Below are positions 13,100-25,465 of a DNA stretch of 64,000 nucleotides, one piece after another (the stretch's first letter is position 1; every line of letters starts with the position of its first letter). The position numbers and the translations under genes are program-made. This stretch comes from Epiperipatus broadwayi (taxonomy: Eukaryota; Onychophora; Udeonychophora; Euonychophora; Peripatidae). A model generated the notes under the pieces. The model did no database searches, was not told where the DNA came from, and saw only the letters and a list, made by a program, of their open reading frames with translations. The DNA lies in NCBI GenBank assembly GCA_028023455.1, contig JAQFVV010000112.1:4064001-4128000 (forward strand). Direction: 5' to 3'.

Positions 13100-13540
13100 A
13101 GCTCAAAAAATATATGTTTCAGTGCATGCTTCTATTTTTTCTTATTTCTACTTTGGTAGCAGTGGAGCCAATAAAAAGTGATTGGCTCTTTTTCCAAACT
13201 GTCTGCACTGCCATCTATGAATCAATACTTAATCTCAATAATTTTAAGATGTTAGCATGTCTGAATCACAAGTTACAACATGAAATGTGTGTTTCAAGCA
13301 TCTGTGATCATCTTGATTGTTTTTCAGGTCATCATAAAATCTTGCAAATTACATAAAAAAATTTTTGTAACTCATGGCTTCACTGACCATATACAAATTT
13401 GAATCATTTCAAATATTTCAGCAGTAAACTATACCACTATGTAACATGCATTGATTCAAATATAGCACTTCAAGTAGCTAGGAGAAAAAAACAATTATCA
13501 GCATCTTTTCACTGGAACAGTGTGAATACCATTTCTTTTT
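13100..13540 (+). repeat. Dispersed repeat, unknown class
   Basis: It shares 'caacatgaaatgtg', 'catggcttcactgaccat', 'aatcatttcaaatatttca' and 'atcttttcactggaa' style blocks with 46440-46900 and, inverted, with 18340-18640. The 80-codon frame at 13114-13356 lies partly in this repeat and could be a transposase or other element remnant. I do not recognise the protein. Confidence 0.5.
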
Positions 13541-14829
13541 ACGATTTTATTTATTTATTTATTACATTTTAGAGTATTTTATGACATAGCAGTATTCTTA
13601 ACCCTTAATGCACTGTATATTCAATTAGGTTTCCTTTTGGATAAATGGGTGCTACTATAGCCTACGCTTTTCCACAGGTTGAAGTCACCATCCAGATGGC
13701 AATAACTTACAAATTAAGTATAAGAAAAAGGGTAATTGATGTCTTGTAAATTTTGCAAAAAATCAATATGCATCTGTGTGAAATTTAATCAGTAATGAAA
13801 TACATAAAAAATCAAATTACAAAACCAATTCATGGATTGAAAGAAAGTAAAGAATAAACACAACTATTCTAAAAATAATCTATAATAAATTATAAGAAAA
13901 TAATTAACAGTAATAAATTAATAAAAAAAAATCCAAAAATGTGTCCATCTAAAAATAATATAAAAATATGTGTATGTCGTAAAAAGCTACCAGATGAAAA
14001 ATATTATTTATATCATAACTAAAACTCGGTGCGTTTACTTCTTATATGTTTTAGACATAATGAAACATTCCACAGACACTTTTTGAGATTTAATTTCTTA
14101 TGGATTTATTACCATCAATTATTTTCTTATGAATTGTATGGTTTGCTTTTTGTATTGTGCTGGTTAAATCCTTACTGGTTTTAATCCACAGATTGATTTT
14201 ATAATTCAATTTCTCATGGAGTCATGTTTGCCCAATTGCCAATTTAATTTCTTATAGAATGCCCATATTGATTTCACTTATAAAATATCATGTTTGAAAC
14301 ATACAATATTAGTAAGTGTTATAATATTTTCAGTTTTTTTTTTTTTTTTTGCTGTTATGTGAAAAGTTACTCTACCAACCGATAAAAAACGTGCAATAAG
14401 TAACATTAAGTATTAATTTTCTCCCACATACGTTTTTTTTTCTATAATTGAGCCTAAATTCGGTATAACGCCTTTTTCTTAACTTTTATTCCTTCATAAA
14501 CTTTCATTCCCTTTATTTTAAATTGTCAATGTTTTTAATCTTTAAGTGTTCTTATTTTTATTCTTTAGTGAGAGCTATTTTTTTCTAATACTAAAGATGA
14601 AAATTAATAAAAGTTAATTGAAATAAAATTTTAAGTTATAGAATTTCATACATCATCTCCCAGGTTGGATATGACCGAAAATAACTTTCTAAATTTTTAT
14701 CATTATGTATCTATTTCATATCTTATATTAGAGTGCTGGCATTTAAAAATAATTTTAAAATAGCTGCAAGAATTAGTTTAACATTTTCTCACTAGAGAAC
14801 AGAGCTATTCAATAAGATATAAATTTTTT

Positions 14830-15990
14830 TATTGGGGGATATAAAGTTAAGTGTGGTGAATAGATATAACCATTTGGTAATCGTTTTAAGTAATCAGGGA
14901 AATTGCTTGTTGGATGGGGAAAAAATTGATAAATGAAGCAAAGAAAAGAAAGGGATTGATAAAGAAATTAACAGTGTTCTCCTATATATAATATGATGTA
15001 GCTAGAATTGTATGGAAGGGAGTGGCAATAGCAGGGTTAATATACGGTAATGATGCGTTATGTGTTAGTAAAGGGGTATTAGATTACTTAGAAAAAGTAC
15101 AAAGAGAAGTAGGAAGTCATGCATTAGATGGAGAATTGTGGACGGCAAAGGAGGCAATTCAAGGAGAAATGGAATGATCAAGTTTTTATATGAGAGATGC
15201 AAAAAGCAAAATGAAAATGTTCGGTAAATTACAGTTTATAGATAATAAAAGAATAGCTAAAATAATATTTAATTGGGTTATGAATAAAGGGCAGGCAACA
15301 AGATGGGTGCAAAAGGTAATGTATTATGCAGAAGATTTAGATAAAGAATTTACATCAGTATACTTATATAAAAGGTGGGATGATTGTGGTAGGAGAATTG
15401 ATGAGTTTTTTAGTGTTAAGGAATGGGATAGAAGAATAGATGCATTAATAGGGAGTTGGAGAGATGGAGAGTAAAAAGTGTTTAAATATTTATAGAAGTA
15501 AACAGAATATTGGATGTGAGTTAATTTATGATAATAGCAAGGAAAGTAGTTTACTGTTTAAGTCTTGAACAGGATCTTTAGCAACAAGGAATATACACAC
15601 AAATGGAGAAATATGGGTGATTTAGGCTGCAAGCTGTGTAAGGAAGGTATAGAAAATATTAGGTATTTGTTAATTGAATGTAAATGCCTGAAAGCAGACA
15701 GGATGCAAATAATGAAGTTGTGGAAGAATAAATATGAACAAAGTGTGCTTATTGGTTTTTATGCTGGGTTTGGGAAAAAATAAGGGGGTTTTATATCTAA
15801 AGGCCATGGAGTTGACAAAGATTATGTTGTAGAAATGGGATGGAGCAGAATAGAAAAGAATATGGGAAAATTTGGGGTGGGAAATGGAAAGAGGTTCAAA
15901 GTGGGTAACGGGTTTCTCTGGGCATAGTTACTGAGAGATTCCTGACTCTGTATAAGGAGAAGTCACTGTATCACAATACATCAGAAAACA
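14830..15990 (+). mobile_element. LINE remnant, RT tail plus C-terminal finger
   Basis: A broken non-LTR retrotransposon lies parallel to 29150-30330. From 14830 it matches the post-palm region. The frame at 15190-15474 (94 codons) gives MRDAKSKMKMFGK...FNWVMNKGQ, and the frame at 15565-15783 gives a zinc-finger-like C-x2-C-x8-(H)-x4-C stretch, CKLCKEGIENIRYLLIECKC, in which the histidine is Tyr in this copy. Stops and frameshifts separate the pieces, so it is dead. It ends in the family 3' tail near 15990. Clade is unassigned; the finger position is as in L1 or R2-type elements. Confidence 0.8.
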
Positions 15991-16244
15991 GTGATAAATC
16001 TAATACATCTACATAAAAATTGCATTATTCCAATAGAACATTATGAGAATAGGGATAGAAAATTTAATCAGTAAACAAAATCCCCAATAATATGCTATCC
16101 ACCCAGGATCTCTATTTGACTAAAGATATTTACACAACAGTAGAGAAAATGAATTATTTACAATGATACCATAAAGTATAGACACAGAAGAACATACTAA
16201 AAATGGAGAAAATACTTAAATTTGCTATGTAATTTATGTGAGTC

Positions 16245-16380
16245 ATCATTACCAATCCATTGCAGAATGAAGAACTATTTAATCTATTCATGCTTCTTCA
16301 TGTCAATCCATAGAACTGTCTTATCTCATTCATCCATCTCTTAGACATTCTCTTTTCGGATTCAATTTGATATTTCAGCT
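16245..16380 (-). mobile_element. RTE-like LINE 3'-end stub
   Basis: The minus strand matches the C-terminal and 3' region seen at 22755-22935, 48045, 50935 and 57955. The shared landmark on the plus strand is 'attaccaatccattgcag', followed by 'atgaag'. Diverged and short. Confidence 0.55.
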
Positions 16381-16949
16381 AAACATCTATTAACTGTGGA
16401 CATATCCAGTTTGATTTCACTTCAAAAATATAGTTTCACACTATATATTTTTATTTATAAATTTCCTATTCTTAGCTAACTATATCTTAATTATCTCTTT
16501 GTAGCAATTCTCATAACGATCTTTTCTGAGAAATTTGTTTACTTCTTCATCCTATTTTTTTATAGAGATAAAAATTCACTATTAACAACTTATAAAAATC
16601 CTATCTCTTCCTAGCTATCCAATTAAATTTATTCCACAACTATATATTTCAATGGTCTCATTTTTGTCCTAAGTCAGTCCCCTTATACCACTTTCCTGGG
16701 AAAGTTAACTATTAGTATATACATCCAAGATTAGCTCTCTTCATCTTATCTTAGGATTTTGGAATAAAGTAAGGTAAACTGCTCTTGGAAGCATATATTA
16801 AGGGGAAGCTGAGAAAGTCATGAAACCAGAAAATAATCACAATTCTAGCTTTTATAATGCTGGTTTTAGTGACATTTTTTTCTCTTTTATCCCAGTTATG
16901 TCAGCTAGTTGTAAACTTGAGAATCAACAGATCCTTTGGTAGTTTTATA

Positions 16950-17760
16950 TCAATTGTGGCCAAAAGGTAGAGGTGCCTATATTTATTAAAATACTAAGAA
17001 ATGTCATAAAGTTTAGATTCTGAACTGGTTTCAAATCTATAAGACTATACACACAAGCTGGCTTAGATTAAAACCATTTATATGCTTTTCAATTTGGGCT
17101 GGTAGCTTTATTTTATAACAGAGAAATGAATGATGGCTTCTAGAAAGTGAAATTAGATCCTAAAAGTCCAGTTGCATTGTCCCAAGATTAAATCTCTTTA
17201 CTGATAAAAACCATAAGCTTAATCATACTAGGAATATTGGATAAGATAGATCTGAATAAGCACTATCATCTGACATCTATTTGTTGTTAAATCATATAGC
17301 ATGTGGCATAGCTGTGGTGAAAGAAAAAATGTTGCTGAAACAGTAATGGATAAGCTGGAATCATGTAGCATATTATCGGTGTTATACAGTCATGGCCACA
17401 GGATAGAGGTATCTATAGTTATTAAAATAACTAAGGACACCATAATATACAGATATTGAATTGGTTTCACTTCTATATAACTACATAAGTAAATTGGTTT
17501 AGATTGAGAATACTAATATGACTGCTGGAGGATAGGTACATCAAATACAAAAAGAATTAGGTGCACTATTCCCAGATTCAAAGTTACTCATTGATGAAAG
17601 CCTTAAGCTAGAAATTAGTGTACAAATAATTAGTAAAACAATACTTTTTAGGGATTGAATAAGCATTATCATCTAGTTCCTATTCATTAATTAAGTTTAC
17701 ACTAGATGGCATAATTGGGGTGAGAAAAAGAGAATTTGCTATTGAGAAATTTACACTGTT
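16950..17760 (+). repeat. Diverged tandem duplication, unit about 420 bp
   Basis: Unit 1 begins near 'gtggccaaaaggtagaggt' (about 16957) and unit 2 near 'catggccacaggatagaggt' (about 17391). Both continue through 'aactggtttca/aattggtttca', a 'gtgcattgtcccaaga/gtgcactattcccaga' block, 'gaataagcactatcatct' and a 'gtggcatag/tggcataat' block. No coding content. An old repeat present twice. Confidence 0.65.
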
Positions 17761-17999
17761 TTATTGGCCATAGGCATAGTGCTACATGTTTGGTACATTA
17801 TTCTTAATTTTTCATTAAAAGCATAATCTTTGAATAAATCTTTCATCCTCCCTGAATATTAAATCCAACACATGTAAGCAGTTATTTAATTTAGATATTT
17901 ACTTATTAGATGTAAATGTCATTCATTAGGAATTACGATGCTGAAGACTAATACATGAAATTGAAAAAAATTGGGAAAAATCAGTATTAAAGCTGAAAA

Positions 18000-18104
18000 T
18001 GCTGTATAGCTTTGGTGGTCGAGAGGTCAGCATGGCTGCCTTACAAGTAGTTGTTCTGGGTTAGCGGATTCGCTTCCTGGTCAATGCTATGACACATGAA
18101 TAAA
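18000..18104 (+). mobile_element. tRNA-Val-like SINE with 11-bp TSD
   Basis: Internal promoter-like boxes are present: an A-box-like 'tggtcgagagg', an anticodon-arm-like 'gctgccttacaagtag' (TAC, Val), and a degenerate B box after 'gggttagcggattcgc'. It ends in 'gctatgacacatgaa' and an A-rich tail. The direct repeat 'aaagctgaaaa' flanks it at 17989-17999 and 18105-18115, which indicates target-primed insertion. It is not a functional tRNA gene. Confidence 0.8.
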
Positions 18105-18339
18105 AAAGCTGAAAAAATTTGTGATAAGAACAGAGAATATGAAATATTGTGTTGAGATAAGGGTGAATGTTTATAGAAAGCAGAATATTAAAAAAAATTA
18201 AAATAAATTTAAATTCATTATCCTCGGGATGCCCAAGTGAAAAGGTGAGTTGATGATTAGTTTTCTGTACAAGATTGCTTTAATGACATCTCTGAATTAA
18301 TGCATGTCTTAGGTATCAGCACAGTGTAATTATTCACTA

Positions 18340-18640
18340 TAAAAATTGTAAGGCATTAGAATATCTATGTCACTCATTATAACATGAAGTTTGACTGTGT
18401 TTTGGACCTTGACTGTGATAGAACAATGCCTTAACATTAAATTGAATAAAACTGCTACTGAAATATTCAAAATGATTCAAACTGTGTATGGCAGTAAAGT
18501 CACAAGTTAAAAGAATGTTTTATTATAATTTTCCAAGATTTCACAAAGGCAGGGAGCATACTGAAAATGAATGATGAAGACATCAAGTACACTGTCATAT
18601 TTCTTGTCATAATTCATGATCAGACAAACTATCACTTTAA
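18340..18640 (-). repeat. Dispersed repeat, inverted copy of the 13.1 kb family
   Basis: The blocks 'gaaatattcaaaatgattc' and 'tggcagtaaag' are reverse complements of those at 13400 and 46650. Only part of the repeat is present. Confidence 0.45.
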
Positions 18641-18693
18641 CATTTTTGTAGAACATAAGTAAACTATGTTGCAACATAACATATGTGTTGGCA

Positions 18694-18977
18694 TATCATA
18701 TCATTTCCAATTTTCTTAAACACTTCAACAATACTATTATATATAAAAACTTTATTCTTATAGTTTCGACAGTTCTGTAGTCATCATCAGAGCTCTTTAC
18801 ATATAGGATGTTGTAGGATAGTCAAAACTGTAAGAATAAAGTTTTGATATAAAATAGTATTATAGGATATGTAAAATCTCTGTTGATGACTGCAGAACAG
18901 TTGAAACTGTAAGAATAAAGTTTTTATATAAAATAGTATTGTTGAAGTGTTGAAGAAAGTTAGAAATGGTATGATAT
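18694..18977. repeat. Fold-back repeat with outward AATAAA
   Basis: The arms pair from 'tatcatatcatttcc' (left) to its complement near 18963-18977. Each arm carries 'gttgaaactgtaagaataaag' in near-identical form, reading outward, and a third partial copy lies between them at about 18815-18870. The layout (a 'tgatgatgact' stretch, then 'gttgaaac', then AATAAA) is the same as in the fold-back at 24073-24320. Confidence 0.75.
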
Positions 18978-19984
18978 GTAAATCAATGCATAACAAAGTT
19001 ATATTACTTCAACATGTGTTAGAGATTGTGCTGCAGGCAGTTTGAAGAGGGAATCAATCACCTTTTCATTGGTATTATGAAGAGAGATCTAATCACCTTT
19101 TCATTGGGATACAATGAAAAGCATTTAATAGTAGAATGTGAAAGAAAAAACCGTGAGACATACATCTAAAAAGAAAAGAAATTATCAGAAAAAAATAATT
19201 GATAGAAGTTTGTTTAGAATTATTTAAAAACATCACAGAAATGAACCCTAAAATAACACAAAAAATGAGATTTGAAAAAAGGATAAAAAAAAAATAAAAA
19301 TTAGGAATACAAAGATAGGTAGTTATCTTGTAGATAGAGAAGTGAATAAATAATTAACATACTAAATGAAGAAATTGGGAGATCATGGGTAAATAAAAAA
19401 ATAATCAAATACTAAAAAGATAAAGTAGGCATGTAGCTAAATGGATAGAAAGCAGAGTTAAGTTGGTGAGTATATAGGTAGATAACATTAAGCATATCAC
19501 CTTGGAATTCCAATTCATTTTAGGAATGCTCAAATTTTATTATCTATTTGATTGTTCGGACATTTTTAACAAAAACTTTCTTTTCGTTTATTGATTGACA
19601 AACAGTTTTTTTTCATCTACGTTAAACAACATAAAGTTTTTGAAGATTACTGAAGATTTGAAACATACACTTTAGATAATAAAATTTAATCATTTCTAAC
19701 AGTAGGCCAAGCTTATTTACATTTCTTTGCATATAGTTATCTTTATAAAAGACCTTTCAGAATCCATTTTTCCAGAATATTACCAACTTTGCTTTATTTT
19801 TATCTCCCTCCACCGCTCACACCCCCTTTCCATTTTAATTTTTATATTTGATAATTATTTAATGTTTCTTTTTTTTGAAATGTTATGTCTTTGTAACTAC
19901 ATATTCTATCTACTATCACAAGTCTTTGCTTTTATTTCATCTTAATATTATTTAAATTATTTTTCTAATGTTTTATTTATTGTG

Positions 19985-20870
19985 ATATGATGCACTGTGA
20001 CTTTTCCTTATATAGACTCGGGAATCTCTCAGCAACTATGCCTAGAAAAACCTGTTAGCCACTTTACCTTCCCATTCCATTCCCCATCCTAAGTTTTCCC
20101 ATATTCTGCTTCATCCCATTTCTACAACATAATTTTTGTCAACTCCATGGCTTTTATATCTAAATCCCCCTTATCTTTTTCCAAACCCAGCATAAAAATC
20201 AATAACCCACTTTCTGTATAATCACTTTCCTTATATTTATTCTTCCACTACTTTATTATTTGTATTCTTTCTATTTTCAGGCATTTACATTCAATTAACA
20301 GATTCCTAATATTTTCTATGCCTTCCTTACACAACTTATAGACTAAATTACCCACATTTTCCCATTTACTTGTATAACCCCCTATTGCTAAAGATCTCAT
20401 TCGAGCCTTAAACAGTAAAATATTTTCCTTGCTACTATCAAAAATTAACTCACACCCAATATTCCATTTATTTCTATACATATTTAAACTATTTTTACTC
20501 TCCACACTAGTTCACAATCTCTCCAACTCCCTATTTTTTATTAATGCATCTATTCTTCTATCCCATTCCTTACCACTATAACACTCAATAATTCTCCTAA
20601 CACAATCATCCCACCAGTATACTGACATAAATTCTTTATCCAAATCTTCTACATACCACATTACCTTTCTTACCCATCTTGTTACCTGCCCTTTATTCAT
20701 AACCCAATTAAAGACTATTTTTGCTATTCTTTTATTACCCATAAATTGAAATCTACCAAACATTTTTATTTTGTTTTTTGCAACCCTCATATAAAAACAT
20801 GACCAGCCCATTTCGCCTCTTATACTTAGAACGCCATTAAATTTTGAACTAACTTTTAAATACAGTATTA
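19985..20870 (-). mobile_element. LINE remnant (minus)
   Basis: Two frames on the minus strand, 20811-20512 (99 codons) and 20505-20248 (85 codons), together parallel 15190-15783. They give MGWSCFYMRVAKNKIKMFG, then FNWVMNKGQVTRWVRKV, and finally LCKEGIENIRNLLIECKC. One finger cysteine is Tyr and the histidine is Asn here. The family 3' tail follows at 20110-19985. A frameshift or stop near 20508 separates the frames. Non-functional. Confidence 0.8.
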
Positions 20871-22750
20871 TTTACACATGTTCTGACCGAGTTATTTACT
20901 AAGATGTCAGCTAAAAATAGCGATAAAAACGAGATTTATATTGAAGTTCCAGCGCTAGTGGAGTGAGAGCATTTCCTTTAATATATATATCTCTTTTATA
21001 TATGTTCATATTTACGATTCAATTTTTTTTTTTAAATTAAAAAAATGACAAAATCAAATATTTATATTTTACTTCTTTTTGTTGGCACTGTGCTTAGGGT
21101 ACTGAAGAGCTCTACAGTTGGGAAATAGTGGAATGATTTTCAGATATAAAGGCCAACTGTGAATACTAAATAAACAGTGATTGTGGAGTACATAGAATTG
21201 GTCCATCAAAGACTAGATACTATTTCTGATACAAATAGTCCTTTGTGTCTTTCTCTTACTCTTCAGTCACTTAAGTTAGTATAAGCCCAGTCACCATGAC
21301 TCAAGACTTCGACGATCTCCCTGCAACAACAGTGACTATTCCATTGGGAAGATATGACAGACAAGAGAATATTATGCTGAGCTACAATTACACATAGTCT
21401 TGAAGCATTTCAGAAAGAAAAGTTTTTTGCTGAAAAAATTATAATATAAAAATGGACTAGCATGTTGTATATGTAGAAGTATTGTGGATCACAGATTAGT
21501 ATAGTCATTGCAAAACTTATTTCTTGAGCAGTTTTTTTTTGTTTCCTTGGAGCCGGAATGGCCATTCTTGTTTGCAAGTAGCTGCCATATGTATGTAAGC
21601 TGCTTTTGATAGAAACAACAAATCAAACATTTATTTAACTAGCTTATTATTAATCTACTGCTCACAAAATGGTGCATTTTGACTTCCTCACAGTATCACA
21701 TTTTTCTCTCATGAAAGCAACTAATTGAATAAAATCTATACCGTTATTAAAAAGTTATACCATTATTTACTAGTCAGACAGAAGTTCCAAAATGTTGGTA
21801 ATAGCTTATAATTATTTTCTTCCATTGGAGCAATTACTAAGCTAATTCCATAAACTAATACAACATAATGTTATGCTAGCAGTGTTATGAAGCATGACAG
21901 CATCTCCAAAATATTTGTAACAGTTATGAAGCATATTTTTCTGCACCCTAAATAACTTATTTAACCTGCAACAACTACATGCAGTAAATTTTACCACTAT
22001 CACTTTTCAAATATAATTTTATATTACTTTTTAAATTGAACAGGCGTTTACCTCAGTACTTTCATAAGTTTTATGCTATTTTGTTTGGAGTTTACAAATG
22101 CCCTCCTGCATGTAGACTAAATACAGATCATTTAGTTCCTCTGTTTTTTGTGATCTAAGGTTTATTTGTTTTTTAATTTTTCAGTATAAAGATTATAATA
22201 TTTTTTGTAAGTAATTCTTAGAATAATAAAAATCAAATGTATTTTATTTTAATACCTGACTAATTTTTTTAAAAGTGTGTATTCACAGTTAAACCCAATT
22301 ACCAGTCCTAAAAATTTTTGTGCAGTATTGCTTTTTTTTTGTGAGGTATTGCTGTATAAAGTTTTCATACATATATTTTAGAACTGGAAACAAACTCAAA
22401 TGATAACTTGAACAAGATGTTAATCAAAGGCAATTTTCTTCCAAATATTAAATATTTCAACTATCAATTCATTCATTTTATATAAAACTTTAAAACAGCC
22501 AAAGAAAATTCAAGAAAAGACTCCTAACATATTATAGGAGTATTAAGAAGATCTGAAGCCACTAATCATGACAGTAGCAATATCACAGATAACAAAAGAC
22601 TCTAGGTAATTATTTTTATTTGTTTTACCTCTTTTAAATGCCCATTTGGAATTGCAATTATATAATAAAATGATACTTTTCTAAAGAACAGTATATGTTT
22701 ATTATATATAGCACTTCAAAATTTCATGTAGCCAGTGTGAATTAAGCCAG
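20871..22750. other. Unassigned stretch
   Basis: No exon or element was recognised with confidence. A less AT-rich block at about 21270-21390, with a short plus-strand frame beginning MTQDFDDLPATTVT, looks like the edge of an element (possibly an LTR and leader), but I cannot name it. Confidence 0.3.
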
Positions 22751-22754
22751 TATG

Positions 22755-22935
22755 AATTAATCATTATCACCATCAATCATTACCAATCCATTGCAGGATG
22801 AAGATTTCTCCAGGTTCAATTCATCTTCTCCGATCTTTAGCTTCTCTCTCCACATCACCTCTGCACACTTTCTTATTTCATCCATCCATCTCACACATGG
22901 TCTCTGTCTGGGTCTTTTACAATCTCTTGAAATCC
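22755..22935 (-). mobile_element. RTE-like LINE 3' end
   Basis: The minus strand encodes KRPRQRPCVRWMDEIRKCAE followed by WREKLKIGEDELN and a stop. The R-P-x-x-R-W-x-D-(D/E)-I motif is typical of the C-terminus of RTE-type endonuclease/reverse transcriptases. A GAT/ATC-rich short tail follows on its 3' side. The plus-strand frames at 22791-23015 are shadows. Confidence 0.7.
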
Positions 22936-22949
22936 AGTTTAAGTACAAT

Positions 22950-23705
22950 AAATTTTCTATTGTCAGTGAAGTATTATTAAAAATATTTTTTATTAAAATT
23001 ACTGTAGGTCAATAAGATTAGAGAAATATTACAATATGATCTTTATTTCATATTGGATATATTTTCATTACAATATGTATACATATATTACATTGCCAAA
23101 TCTATATAATATTAATATCATTTATGTTCTTTATTACTTTTTACAATGCTTTTTACAATCCATTATTGATGATTTTGATTCTTCAGAACTTCTACTTATA
23201 TGAAGTTCTGAAGAAGATTAGTGGGGCAATCAAAACCATCAATAGTGGCAATGCTTTTTACAACCCACTATTTTGATAGTTTTGATTGCACCAGCAATCT
23301 TCTTCAGAACTTCTACTTATATATATATTTCAATTAAAAATTTATTATCCAACATGAAAACTTCTCGCGACTCTCAACAATTTTTCTGCAACCCCTTGGA
23401 AGTATCATAACTCACAAGTTGTGCAATGCTGCTGTAAATATAAGTAGAAATGCTGAAGAAGGTTGCTGGAGCAATCGGAACCATCTAGTGGGTTGTAAAA
23501 AGCATTGTAAAAAGTAATAAAGAACATAAATGATAGTAATATGTAAATTAATATAGGACAATACATTTTCTATTGTCAATGAAGTATTACTGAAAATATT
23601 TTTATTAAAATTATTGTAGATCAGTAAGATATGAAAAATATTACAATCTGATCTTTATTTTATATTGGATATATTTTCATAACAATATGTATACATGTAT
23701 CAATA
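22950..23705. repeat. Fold-back cluster flanked by 145-bp direct repeats
   Basis: Direct copies at about 22953-23095 and 23560-23700 ('ttttctattgtcagtgaag' against 'ttttctattgtcaatgaag', then 'atattggatatattttcat') flank three HHR-like cores near 23203, 23305 (inverted) and 23450. The inner arms carry 'aaagtaataaagaacataa' reading outward on each side. It looks like PLE terminal repeats arranged head to head within a duplicated segment. Confidence 0.7.
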
Positions 23706-23878
23706 AATAAATATTCATATAATTGATTCTTAATTGTCAAGTTCATTTGAATCTCTGAGCTTTGCAGATAATGAAACAATAATAAAGACAGGAAGATCAA
23801 AATTAAAATTAATAAATTTAAATACAAAAATTAAAAATTCAGCATTTCAATTATAACTGGTTTGAATAATTTAAACAA

Positions 23879-24010
23879 TCTCCTCTGCATAGTTTAATTC
23901 ACTGGTAGAATATCAAACTGTGGAGTATATGATCCTCAGATTGATTCTAGTTCAATCACTCTCCTGTCCAAAATTCTTACGAACTTTCTAGCAATAAAAT
24001 CATATGATTA
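23879..24010 (+). repeat. tRNA-like repeat, single unit
   Basis: It resembles the array units at 49455-50170, with 'ggtagaatatcaaactgtgg', 'agtatatgatcctcagattg' and 'attctagttcaa'. It may be an old tRNA-derived SINE; both promoter boxes are degenerate. Confidence 0.45.
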
Positions 24011-24072
24011 CAATTATAATTTGAAGTATTAAAATTTCCTTCCACTTCTTCTCATTTGCATTGCTGAATTAT

Positions 24073-24320
24073 ATATAATATAATACACCATGTACACCTT
24101 AAATGACACTCTACAATGCAGTTTAACATATGATTTATTTTATTTCCTTACAGTTTCAACTATCCAGCAGTAAAAAAAAAAAAAGAAAGAGTACTGAGTT
24201 TTAAAAGCTCTGATGATGACTTCTGGACAGTTGAAACTGTATGGAAATAAAATAAATCATATATTAAACTGCATTGAAGAGTGTCATTTAAGGTGTATAT
24301 GGTGTATTATATTATATTAA
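24073..24320. repeat. Fold-back repeat with outward AATAAA
   Basis: The arms are 24075-24167 and 24222-24320 and pair through 'acaccttaaatgacactc', 'gcagtttaa' and 'cagtttcaac'. Each arm contains 'gttgaaactgta', then an AATAAA-type signal reading outward. The centre holds an A-run and 'ctctgatgatgacttctgg'. This is the same architecture as 18694-18977. Confidence 0.8.
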
Positions 24321-25214
24321 TTATAATTTGGTTGAAGCTCAAACCCACATCAACCATTATTAAACCCCTAAAAACAATACTTTCAGTTGAAATATTTGGT
24401 TTGTTTGTTATTTTCATTTACAGTTAAAAATTGTATCCCCCCCCCCCACTCAGAAATACAGATATTTGAGGTACTAAGCACATGAAAGGGATTAGTGTTA
24501 AAGGCAAGAAGTAGAAGTTTAAGGATGAAGGAGAGTATTAAACAATGGAAGTTCTATTTTAAATGTTAGATTCAAAAATACAGAGCATTTATAATTAAAA
24601 AGGATAGTTTCATAATATACTGAGAGCAAAAGATTAAGACATTTAATATACAGAATAAAAAAAAATCCAATTAAAAAAAAAGCCAGAAGATGGCAAGCAA
24701 TGTGATAATGATACCAATGAAAAAATATTATAATTTGATCATAGTACCTGTTGCCTAGTTACCAATCTATCTTTGGGTAGAAAACTTAACACAAATAGAT
24801 TTTCATTACAAATCTATAAAAAATAACAAGAAGAGGCTAAAACAGTGAAAAGAACAACAACAAAAATAAGAATTAAAGAATATGATAAACAGAAAATAAT
24901 AAACATGAACAGGGTGAAAGACATTGAAATAATAGACAGAAAACCGATATATTAATTCACAAATAATAAATAGATGCATGTGCAGATAGACAATATATAA
25001 ACTGATGTATGAATGGATAGGTTGAGGTTTATTTTATAACTGGTTCAAATTTTAACTAAATGGTGGATTTTCTTTGCTAAGATATAAAATTTCACACCCT
25101 CTCTCATACATACATTAAAATGATGTTGGTTGGGATATATGTTTTAAATAAATAGAATATATATATATATAATACAAATAAAATGTTCATTAATTAAAAA
25201 AAACTATTGTAATA

Positions 25215-25465
25215 ACAATAAAAATAATAAATATAATGGTAACAAACTATTATATATAGTCTTTCAATCTGCAAAAGTACTTTCGGTTAATTCCTTAACC
25301 CTTTTCAACTGCTGCTAAATTCAAAAACAAAATATCATCAACTCAAATCCCATGAATCCCGAATTTTAATGTTAGAGGCAGGTTAAGGAATTAAACAAAA
25401 GTACTTCTGCAGATTGAGAGACAGTATATAATAGTTTATTACTGTTATATTTATTATTTTCATTG
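25215..25465. repeat. Fold-back homologous to PLE 3' tail at 46.0-46.2 kb
   Basis: The left arm (minus) and right arm (plus, from 'ggttaaggaattaaacaaaa') diverge from about 25340. The right-arm sequence 'aaaagtacttctgcagatt' and 'tataatagtttatta', and on the left arm 'gagttgatgatattttgt', match the tail after the PLE endonuclease at 45930-46200 block by block. This is therefore an inverted pair of PLE termini. Confidence 0.75.

Noticed and set aside
18006-18080. Functional tRNA-Val gene
   Set aside because: Boxes are present but the acceptor stem does not close, the sequence carries SINE end and A-tail, and it is flanked by a target duplication. The same holds for 45611-45707 and 55009-55098.
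24205-24240. Hammerhead ribozyme at 'ctgatgatgacttctgg' with following 'gttgaaac'
   Set aside because: CUGAUGA and GAAAC are present, but the sequence between them does not form a stem II in this copy or in the 18.7 kb copies. The similarity may be chance, unlike the 23-31 kb family.
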